Shown here one piece after another: positions 1 through 6,065 of a stretch of DNA of 18,682 nt (the first letter of the stretch is position 1; each line of letters begins with the position of its first letter). Where the stretch lies: NCBI GenBank assembly GCA_029553225.1, contig JAKPCP010000038.1:1-18682 (forward strand), read 5' to 3'. Both the position numbers and the translations under genes were made by a program. The stretch comes from a bacterium (GTDB lineage: Bacteria; Patescibacteriota; Minisyncoccia; Minisyncoccales; GWA2-38-27). Under the pieces are notes generated by a model. The model was given only the letters and a program-made list of their open reading frames with translations. It was not told the DNA's origin and did no database searches.

Positions 1-6
1 AATAAA

Positions 7-79
7 GCCCCGCTAATTCAACTGGCAGAATAGCTCCCTCTTAAGGAGAAAGTTGCAGGTTCGAGTCCTGCGCGGGGCA
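7..79 (+). tRNA. tRNA-Lys (anticodon CTT)
   Basis: It folds as a complete cloverleaf. The 7-bp acceptor stem pairs 7-13 with 72-78, with discriminator A79. The D stem is ATTC/GAAT. The anticodon stem has four good pairs closing the loop CTCTTAA (38-44), with CTT at 40-42. The T arm is GCAGG/CCTGC around TTCGAGT. No CCA is encoded, so a CCA-adding enzyme must finish it. The anticodon reads AAG. The G27/A43 pair at the outer end of the anticodon stem is a mismatch. Confidence 0.95.
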
Positions 80-115
80 TCAGTAAGAATTTTCAAGCAT
101 TTAAGAAAAATTTTT

Positions 116-907
116 ATGATTACAAAATCGACAAAATTTCATAATAAAATCGCTCAAAAGTATGAGAAAGAATATCAAACACCTTATTGGAATTTATATA
201 ATGAAATAACTTGGGAACATATTAAAAAATATTTACCTAATAATAAAAAATATCCAATACTTGATGCTGGGGGAGGAACTGGCTATTGGTCACGAAAACT
301 AGCTGAACTCGGTTTTAATGTCGTTTGTTCTGATGTGGCAGAAAAAATGCTTGAGGTAGGTAAAAAAATCGTTGAAAAAACACCTTTATCTGAAAGAATA
401 AATTTTGTCATTTCTGATATTACGGATATGAAAGAATTTGAAAACAATTCTTTTTCGTTAGTTTTATCAGAATTTGATCCGGTCGGATATTGTGGAAACC
501 CACAAAAAGCAATTAAAGAATTAGCAAGAGTAGCACGAAAAGGCAGTGCGATAATTATTTCAGTTGATAGTTTATTTTCGGTTATTGGCCGCATGATTAG
601 TAATAAGAAATTTAAACTAATACCCAAGTTATTAGAAACACATATCTCTGATTTTTCTGGACAATATCCGCAATATAATTTTTCAATCGAAGAATTACGA
701 GATTTATATTCTCATAATAATATTTCTGTTGATAGTATTATTGGCAAAACTGTTTTTACTCGTTTCATACCTAAAGATAAAATTGATGAATTGCTTGCCA
801 ATAAATTATTTTATAAACAAATCTTGAAACTTGAACTGGATTTTAATAGCGATCCTTCTATAATTGGTTTTGCCGATCATATTGAAATTGCCGGAATTAA
901 GAAATAA
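116..907 (+). CDS. Class I SAM-dependent methyltransferase
   Basis: A 263-aa protein with a Rossmann-type methyltransferase core. Motif I is the glycine-rich segment ILDAGGGTGYWSRKLAELG at about residues 45-64, followed by an acidic residue after the next strand (VVCSDV) and a later ISDITDM segment of the motif II type. This fits the Methyltransf_11/25 type of small-molecule or lipid/quinone-like methyltransferase, but the substrate cannot be read from the sequence. The start is taken at 116 because an in-frame ATG at 53 lies inside the tRNA-Lys T arm. The gene follows the tRNA by only 36 bp. Five of seven Arg codons are CGN, whereas the large operon downstream uses mostly AGA, so recent acquisition is possible. 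No Shine-Dalgarno sequence is visible. Confidence 0.85.
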   Translation: MITKSTKFHNKIAQKYEKEYQTPYWNLYNEITWEHIKKYLPNNKKYPILDAGGGTGYWSRKLAELGFNVVCSDVAEKMLEVGKKIVEKTPLSERINFVISDITDMKEFENNSFSLVLSEFDPVGYCGNPQKAIKELARVARKGSAIIISVDSLFSVIGRMISNKKFKLIPKLLETHISDFSGQYPQYNFSIEELRDLYSHNNISVDSIIGKTVFTRFIPKDKIDELLANKLFYKQILKLELDFNSDPSIIGFADHIEIAGIKK

Positions 908-938
908 AAAATTTACCGTCAAAATTAAAATTATAATT

Positions 939-979
939 AATTTCAGCAGTTTGCCTTGCAAACTAAAAAATCTGAAATT
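939..979. repeat. Nested inverted repeat (hairpin)
   Basis: An outer 8-bp arm pair (939-946 with 972-979) encloses a perfect 7-bp stem with a CTT loop (948-954 with 958-964). It lies just downstream of the methyltransferase. No long T tract follows, so it is not a standard terminator. It may be transcribed structure or the end of a small element. Confidence 0.55.
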
Positions 980-991
980 GCAATAATAAAA

Positions 992-1072
992 TGCTGTATT
1001 TTAAAATTTTGTAGAGATTTCCTTGCTGTCGCAAATATTGAGATGCGCTCAAACTATTTTTAAAATACAGCA
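992..1072. repeat. 81-bp inverted-repeat element with two internal hairpins
   Basis: Perfect 15-bp terminal inverted repeats (992-1006 and 1058-1072) enclose two further hairpins: TTGC/GCAA at 1023-1034 and TTGAG/CTCAA at 1038-1052. The whole could fold as a three-way, cloverleaf-like structure. The segment is more GC-rich than its flanks. It contains no gene. It could be a MITE-like or REP-like repeat, or a structured RNA. Confidence 0.5.
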
Positions 1073-1146
1073 CTTCTGTTCATTTTTTACTTTATTTATT
1101 TTTTAAAAATATTATAATTAATATTAATAATTTAAATATTTAAAAA

Positions 1147-1245
1147 ATGAATATAACTAATAATTTTAAAAAAGGGGTAATTAAAGAAACTCTTTCTTTG
1201 TTGCCAAAAATTTCTGATAAAATTTGGGAAGAGCAACAAAAATAA
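1147..1245 (+). CDS. Possible 32-aa small protein, unrecognised
   Basis: A short frame beginning MNITNNFKKGVIKE and ending KISDKIWEEQQK, with TAA stop. A TATAAT hexamer lies at 1113-1118, 29 bp before the ATG, but there is no convincing -35. No family is recognised and no Shine-Dalgarno is present. It sits 36 bp before the frameshifted membrane gene, with which it may once have been paired. It could equally be a chance frame in AT-rich DNA. Confidence 0.25.
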   Translation: MNITNNFKKGVIKETLSLLPKISDKIWEEQQK

Positions 1246-1281
1246 ACAAAGGTCGAATATAAAAATTAAAATAAAAATAAT

Positions 1282-1466
1282 ATGTTTATAAGCTATGCTT
1301 TAATAATTTAGGAGTTGTCTTTTTATTAAAAAATTTAGGAATTATCAGCAGCAGTGTTTGGGGAATTATTTGGCCATTGATTTTAATTTTAATAGGACTA
1401 TATCCATTAATAAAAGCTCGAAGATATAGATTATTCTGGGAAAAAATTTGGAAAAAACTTGATTAA
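1282..1466 (+). pseudogene. Frameshifted small membrane protein (DUF5668/LiaI-like TM pair)
   Basis: The ATG frame reads MFISYALII and hits TAG at 1309-1311. The frame one base back continues GVVFLLKNLGIISS, then VWGIIWPLILILIGLYPLIK, and ends EKIWKKLD before TAA at 1464. Restoring one T in the run at 1307-1309 would give an uninterrupted 61-aa protein. That protein would have two hydrophobic helices separated by a short loop and a basic C-terminal tail, the layout of DUF5668 / LiaI-LiaF-like transmembrane proteins. The lesion is a one-base homopolymer deletion, so it is either a real pseudogene or an assembly error. The family assignment is from the pattern only. Confidence 0.6.
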
Positions 1467-1498
1467 TCAAAACACTCCATTTTAAAGAGAACTTTATA

Positions 1499-1530
1499 AA
1501 TAGAAAAACGACTAACCTCGTTTTTCTATT
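1499..1530 (+). terminator. Rho-independent terminator-like hairpin
   Basis: A perfect 12-bp stem (1499-1510 with 1519-1530) with an 8-nt loop, starting 32 bp after the small membrane gene. T-rich sequence follows, including the run at 1553-1559. It would separate the leftmost genes from the rpsO operon. Confidence 0.6.
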
Positions 1531-1615
1531 ATTTTAAAATAACTCTCTTTTCTTTTTTTAAAATTTAGGTATAATTTAAAAATAAAATAAAAATTAATGG
1601 TTGATAAATTTTTAT

Positions 1616-1644
1616 TTTATTTATTATTAAAAAAATAGTATAAT
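1616..1644 (+). promoter_or_regulatory. Putative promoter of the rpsO operon
   Basis: A perfect TATAAT -10 hexamer lies at 1639-1644, about 20 bp before the rpsO ATG. The -35 position 17 bp upstream (TTTATT, 1616-1621) is weak. A start site near 1651 would leave a leader of only about a dozen bases, consistent with the lack of a Shine-Dalgarno sequence. Confidence 0.4.
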
Positions 1645-1663
1645 TTAAATAATATTTAATCTT

Positions 1664-1930
1664 ATGCTTACATCAGAAGAAAAAGAAAAAATTATAGAAA
1701 AAAATAAAACCCACGAAGATGACACTGGTTCACCAGAAGTTCAAATTGCTCTACTTTCAGAAGAAATTGATAAACTTCTTTCTCATTTAAAAAAACACCC
1801 AAAAGATCTTCACTCTAAAAAAGGTTTATTAAAAATGGTTTCCAAAAGAAGACGACTTTTAAATTATTTAAAAAAAGAAGACGAAAAAAGATATAAAAAA
1901 GCCTTGAAGAGTATAAAAGAAGAAAAATAA
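1664..1930 (+). CDS. rpsO: 30S ribosomal protein S15
   Basis: An 88-aa protein of the usual S15 length. It has the family core HEDDTGSPEVQIALLSEEI near residues 17-35, the HLKKHPKDLHSKKGLL segment, and the basic VSKRRRLLNYLKK helix that contacts the 16S central domain and S6/S18. S15 is a primary binding protein in assembly of the 30S platform. It is the first gene of a seven-gene same-strand run and precedes pnp, as in many bacteria, although a NYN-domain gene is inserted between the two here. The start is the first ATG of the frame and gives the normal N-terminus. No Shine-Dalgarno is visible. Confidence 0.96.
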   Translation: MLTSEEKEKIIEKNKTHEDDTGSPEVQIALLSEEIDKLLSHLKKHPKDLHSKKGLLKMVSKRRRLLNYLKKEDEKRYKKALKSIKEEK

Positions 1931-1936
1931 AAACAG

Positions 1937-2440
1937 ATGATAATAAAAAACAAAGCTCAAAGAGTAGGAGTTTTAATAGATGTGCAAAATCTTTATTATT
2001 CTGCTAAAAATCTTTATCAGTCACATGTAAATTTTCAAGAAATTTTAAAGCAGGCAATAGATGGAAGAAGTTTAATCAGAGCTTTTGCTTATGTTGTAAA
2101 AACAAAAACTCAAGAAGAAAAAACTTTTTTTGAAGCACTTATAAAGCTTGGAATAGAAACAAAAATAAAAGAGCTTCAAGAATATTATGGAGGAGCAAAA
2201 AAAGCAGACTGGGATGTAGGAATAACAGTAGATGCGATAAAAATGATCTCTAATACTGATGTAATTGTAATTGCTTCAGGAGACGGAGATTTTACTCCGC
2301 TAGTAGAATATTTAAAAAATCAAGGAAGAAGAGTAGAAATAATTGCTTTTGGGCGATCAACCTCTTCTCTTTTAAAACAAGAGGCAGATGAATTTATCGA
2401 TATAGATAAAACGCCAAAGAAATATTTACTCAAAAAATAA
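1937..2440 (+). CDS. NYN domain (LabA/DUF88-type) putative RNase
   Basis: A 167-aa protein consisting almost entirely of one NYN domain, a PIN-like metal-dependent nuclease fold. The expected acidic residues are present: D15 in the first strand (GVLIDVQN), D91/D93/D99 in ADWDVGITVDAIKM, and D116/D118 in ASGDGDF. GRRVEIIAFG and the terminal strand follow as in the LabA-like group. Known relatives are thought to act on RNA, but the target here is unknown. The gene begins 6 bp after rpsO and ends 5 bp before pnp, so it is almost certainly co-transcribed with them. A role in RNA processing or decay next to PNPase is a reasonable inference. Confidence 0.88.
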   Translation: MIIKNKAQRVGVLIDVQNLYYSAKNLYQSHVNFQEILKQAIDGRSLIRAFAYVVKTKTQEEKTFFEALIKLGIETKIKELQEYYGGAKKADWDVGITVDAIKMISNTDVIVIASGDGDFTPLVEYLKNQGRRVEIIAFGRSTSSLLKQEADEFIDIDKTPKKYLLKK

Positions 2441-2445
2441 ACAAA

Positions 2446-4554
2446 ATGAAAAATAAAATATATAAAAAAAAGATTGGAAATAAGGAATTAATTATTGAAT
2501 TTAAAAATTTAGCAGAACAAACAAATGGTAATATTTTTGTTCGATTTGGAGATACTTTAGTTTTAACAACAGTAGTAATGAGCAAGGAAGAAAAATTAAA
2601 TTATGATTTTTTTCCTTTGACAGTTGAGTATGAAGAAAAATATTATGCTGCTGGAAAAATAAAAGGTTCAAGATATATAAAAAGAGAAAGTAGACCATCT
2701 GACGAAGCGATTTGCAATGCCAGGTTGATTGATAGGGCGATACGGCCGAGGTTTCCTGAAAATTTGTTTAGAGAAGTACAGGTAATTACTACTGTTTTGT
2801 CTTGGGATGCAGAAAATGATCCTGATGTTTTAGGATTAATTGCTGCCTCTCTCTCTTTATCAATATCAGATATTCCTTTTAACGGGCCTGTTTCAGCAGT
2901 AAGGGTTTGTTATAAAAATGATAAGTTTATTTTAAATCCAACTTATCAAGAAAGAGAGGATAGCGTTTTAGATGTTGTTTTTGCTGCTATTTTAAAAAAT
3001 GATGAGTTATTAATTAATATGATTGAGGGAGGATTTGAAGAGGCTGAAGAAGATTTGGTTTTCAAAGCGTTTGAATTTGCTGAGGAGTCATTAAAAGAAT
3101 TAATTTCTTTCCAAAATGAAATTATTAAAGATATAGGAAAGGAAAAAATTATACTCCCAAAAATTGAAATTGATTTTCAATTTGAAAGTCAAGTTAAAAA
3201 TTTTTTAAATCAAAAATTAGAGGAAGCGATTTATAAAAAGGATAAAAAGGAAAGAGATGAAAGTTTAAATTTATTAAAAAAAGATTTATTTTCTTTTATT
3301 GAGGAAAATTTTAAAGAAGACGAAAATGCTCATAAAAACGCTCAAATTATTTTAGAAAAAGAAATCAATAGAATAATTCACGAAAATATTATAAAATATG
3401 AAAAAAGACCTGATGGAAGAAGAATAAATGAATTAAGAGAAATTTATTGTGAAGCTAATATTTTACCGCGAACTCATGGATCAGGGCTCTTTTGCCGAGA
3501 GATGACAAAATCTCTTTCAATTTTAACATTAGGATCTCCAAATGATCAGCAGCTATTAGAAGGAATGGAAATTGTAGGTAAAAAAAGATTTATGCATCAT
3601 TATAATTTTCCGCCTTATTGTTCTGGAGAAATAAAACCATTAAGAGGGCCAGGAAGAAGAGAAATAGGACACGGCGCTTTGGCAGAAAAAGCTCTTTTGC
3701 CTTTAATCCCAAGCTACGAAGAATTTCCATATACAATAAGAATTGTTTCTGAAATTCTTTCTTCAAATGGTTCAACCTCTATGGCTTCTGTTTGTTCTTC
3801 TTCTTTGTCTTTAATGGATGCAGGTGTACCAATTAAAAGACCTGTTGCTGGAATTTCTTCCGGATTAATACAAGATGAGAGTGGAAATTATAAAATTTTG
3901 ACTGATATTCAGGGACCAGAAGACCATTATGGAGATATGGATTTTAAAGTAGCAAGAACAGAAAAAGGAATTACAGCAATCCAGTTAGATGTAAAAATTG
4001 ACGGAATAAATAAAAAGATTTTTAAAGAAACATTAGATCGAGCAAAAATTGCAATTCTTGAAATTTTAGAAAAAATAAAGAAAGTTTTAGATAAACCGCG
4101 AGAAAATCTTTCTCCTTATGCTCCTCGAATTTTAAAAATTCAAATTGATCCAAATAAAATTAAAGACGTAATTGGTCCGGGAGGAAAAATAATTAATGAA
4201 ATTATTGAAAAAACAAGTACAACTATAGACATTGAAGATTCTGGTCTTATTTTTGTAACTTCAGAAAAAGAAGAATCTGCTCAAAAAGCAATTGAATGGA
4301 TTAAAAATATTACAAGAGAGGTGGCAGTTGGAGAAATTTTTAAAGGAAAAGTAAAAAGAATTTTAGATTTTGGAGCATTTGTTGAAATTTTACCTGGACA
4401 GGAGGGATTAATTCATATTTCTAAAATGGCTCCGTATAGAATTAAAAAAGTTGAAGATGTTTTAAATGTTGGAGATATAGTTGAAGTAAAAGTAATTTCA
4501 ATCGATGAACAAGGAAGGATAAATTTATCTTTAATTAAAAATGATAATAAATAA
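2446..4554 (+). CDS. pnp: Polynucleotide phosphorylase
   Basis: A 702-aa protein of normal PNPase length and architecture. It has a first RNase PH domain (about 1-210), a helical linker, a second catalytic RNase PH domain starting near RPDGRRINELREI (about 320), a KH domain with GPGGK near 577, and an S1 domain from about 629 (GEIFKGKVKRILDFGAFVEI). The phosphate-binding GPGRREIGHG motif (about 401-410) and the catalytic aspartate region TDIQGPEDHYGDMDF (about 486-500) are intact. It is therefore predicted to be an active 3'-5' phosphorolytic exoribonuclease that trims and degrades RNA, normally as a trimer. Its neighbours are the NYN nuclease 5 bp upstream and the coiled-coil protein 9 bp downstream. 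Confidence 0.97.
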   Translation: MKNKIYKKKIGNKELIIEFKNLAEQTNGNIFVRFGDTLVLTTVVMSKEEKLNYDFFPLTVEYEEKYYAAGKIKGSRYIKRESRPSDEAICNARLIDRAIRPRFPENLFREVQVITTVLSWDAENDPDVLGLIAASLSLSISDIPFNGPVSAVRVCYKNDKFILNPTYQEREDSVLDVVFAAILKNDELLINMIEGGFEEAEEDLVFKAFEFAEESLKELISFQNEIIKDIGKEKIILPKIEIDFQFESQVKNFLNQKLEEAIYKKDKKERDESLNLLKKDLFSFIEENFKEDENAHKNAQIILEKEINRIIHENIIKYEKRPDGRRINELREIYCEANILPRTHGSGLFCREMTKSLSILTLGSPNDQQLLEGMEIVGKKRFMHHYNFPPYCSGEIKPLRGPGRREIGHGALAEKALLPLIPSYEEFPYTIRIVSEILSSNGSTSMASVCSSSLSLMDAGVPIKRPVAGISSGLIQDESGNYKILTDIQGPEDHYGDMDFKVARTEKGITAIQLDVKIDGINKKIFKETLDRAKIAILEILEKIKKVLDKPRENLSPYAPRILKIQIDPNKIKDVIGPGGKIINEIIEKTSTTIDIEDSGLIFVTSEKEESAQKAIEWIKNITREVAVGEIFKGKVKRILDFGAFVEILPGQEGLIHISKMAPYRIKKVEDVLNVGDIVEVKVISIDEQGRINLSLIKNDNK

Positions 4555-4563
4555 ACTAAAAAT

Positions 4564-6060
4564 ATGGCAGAACTTCAATCTCCTGTAATAAAATATGGGA
4601 AGATAAGAACAATGAAAGACGATATTGAAGATATTAAAAATGGAACATTAAAAATTAATGAAATTGATTTTCAAAAAATCAGAAAACTTCAAGAGATATT
4701 AAAAAAAGCAAATGAGGAAAATTTAAGAAGAATTCAAAAAGAAAAAGAAGAGGAAGCGAAAAAGAAAGAAGAAGAAATGAAAAGAATTGAAGAGGAAAAA
4801 AAGAGAAAAGAAGAGGAAGCGAAAAAGAAAGAAGAAGAAATGAAAAGAATTGAAGAGGAAAAAAAGAGGAAACAACAAGAAGAAGGGGAAAAAGAAGAAA
4901 ATACAGAAAAAGGGCAAGAAGAGGAAAGAAAGAAAAGAGAAGAAGAGGAAAGACTAAAAAAAGAGATAGAAGAATTAAAAAAACAAAAAGAAGAGGAAGC
5001 GAAAAAGAAAGAAGAAGAAATGAAAAAAATTGAAGAGGAAAGAAAGAGAAAACAAGAAGAAGAGGAAAAAGAAGAAAAGCCAAAAAGAGAATTAGAAAAA
5101 TTAAATTACGAAAAACAAAAATTAAAAGATGAAAGATTAAGCCTCGAGAAGGAATTAAATAATTTAAAAAACCAAGAAAGACCATTAGAAGAAAATAAAA
5201 ATCAATTACTTAAAGAGATTGAAGAAATAAATAAAAATTTTGAAATATTATTAGAAAAAGAAAAAACACTGGAAGAAAAAAAATCTTTAATAGAAGAAAA
5301 AGAGAAAAGGGCAACAACCTCAAAAGAAAAGAGAGAGATAGAACAAGAAAGATGGCAGATAGAAAAAGAAATGGAAGAAATAGAAGAAAAAAGATGGCCA
5401 TGGGATGAAAAAATTATTGAAATTAATAATAAAATAAAAGAGATTGATACAAGTCTCTCTAATATAAAAGATAAAAAAAATTCTATTACAGAAAAAATAA
5501 ATCAAATTTTGGAAAGAGAAGATGAAATAAATTTACAAATAGAAAAAATAAATCTTACTTTAGAATTTCAAAATATTATAAAAGAAAGAAAGAAAAAAGA
5601 AGAAGAAAAAATATCACTTATAAAGAAAACAAATGAATTATCCCAAAAATTAAATGAAGTTGTTGAAGAAGAAAATATAATCGAAAAAGAATACGAATTA
5701 ATCGAAGAAGAAGAAAAAATTACAAAAGATATTTCTGAAAGAAGAAAAATTGAAGAGGAAAGAAAAAAAATAGCTCAAAGAAGAAGAGAAATAGAGAAAG
5801 AAAGATGGCCTATAGAAGAGTCTTTGGAAAAAAATGAAATAGAAATAAAGAAAAACGAAATAGAAGTGCAAAAATTGTTGGAAAGAGCTTCTATTATTCT
5901 TGATAAAATAAAAGAGATTGATAAAAAATTAGGAATAGAAACAGAAGAAACTAATGAGTCTCAAGAAATAAAAAAGGAACAAGATGAAATAAAGCAAAGA
6001 TTAGAAGAAAAAGAGAACGAAAATGAACCTAATATTTCAGATATTAGCTTTAAATTTTAA
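4564..6060 (+). CDS. Lys/Glu-rich coiled-coil protein, function unknown
   Basis: A 498-aa protein, nearly all predicted coiled coil, built from Glu, Lys, Arg and Ile/Leu with almost no aromatics and no Cys. Residues about 60-180 are low-complexity EEEAKKKEEEMK-type repeats. Residues about 190-480 are longer heptad-like stretches, interrupted by conspicuous tryptophan motifs (ERWQIEKE and KRWPWDEK near 262-282, ERWPIEES near 413). No signal peptide or membrane segment is visible, so it is probably cytoplasmic and fibrous or scaffolding. It ends 5 bp before the peptidoglycan-binding membrane protein, whose N-terminal part is similarly Lys/Glu-rich. A physical link between the two is plausible but only inferred. 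No enzymatic domain is recognised. Confidence 0.75.
   Translation: MAELQSPVIKYGKIRTMKDDIEDIKNGTLKINEIDFQKIRKLQEILKKANEENLRRIQKEKEEEAKKKEEEMKRIEEEKKRKEEEAKKKEEEMKRIEEEKKRKQQEEGEKEENTEKGQEEERKKREEEERLKKEIEELKKQKEEEAKKKEEEMKKIEEERKRKQEEEEKEEKPKRELEKLNYEKQKLKDERLSLEKELNNLKNQERPLEENKNQLLKEIEEINKNFEILLEKEKTLEEKKSLIEEKEKRATTSKEKREIEQERWQIEKEMEEIEEKRWPWDEKIIEINNKIKEIDTSLSNIKDKKNSITEKINQILEREDEINLQIEKINLTLEFQNIIKERKKKEEEKISLIKKTNELSQKLNEVVEEENIIEKEYELIEEEEKITKDISERRKIEEERKKIAQRRREIEKERWPIEESLEKNEIEIKKNEIEVQKLLERASIILDKIKEIDKKLGIETEETNESQEIKKEQDEIKQRLEEKENENEPNISDISFKF
4744..5049 (+). repeat. 63-bp coding repeats (two tandem copies plus one dispersed)
   Basis: A 63-bp unit (21 residues) around gaagaggaagcgaaaaag occurs near-identically at about 4744-4806 and 4807-4869, and again at about 4987-5049. 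The GC dinucleotide of the unit falls at 4756, 4819 and 4999. The tandem pair is exactly 63 bp apart, and the third copy is displaced by 180 bp. It lies within the coiled-coil gene and preserves the frame. Such repeats can change copy number by slippage or recombination. Confidence 0.8.
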
Positions 6061-6065
6061 ATAAT

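Noticed and set aside
53..115. N-terminal extension of the methyltransferase starting at 53
   Set aside because: It would begin inside the T arm of tRNA-Lys and adds no family sequence; the ATG at 116 gives a normal start.
908..1663. Second copy of the tRNA-Lys 3' end as attR of a methyltransferase island
   Set aside because: No stretch matching the tRNA-Lys T arm or acceptor was found downstream.
4679..5185. Long Leu/Phe-rich minus-strand open frame opposite the coiled-coil gene
   Set aside because: It is the antisense of Glu/Lys codons (GAA/AAA to TTC/TTT), which rarely produce stops; no start signal or neighbour supports it.
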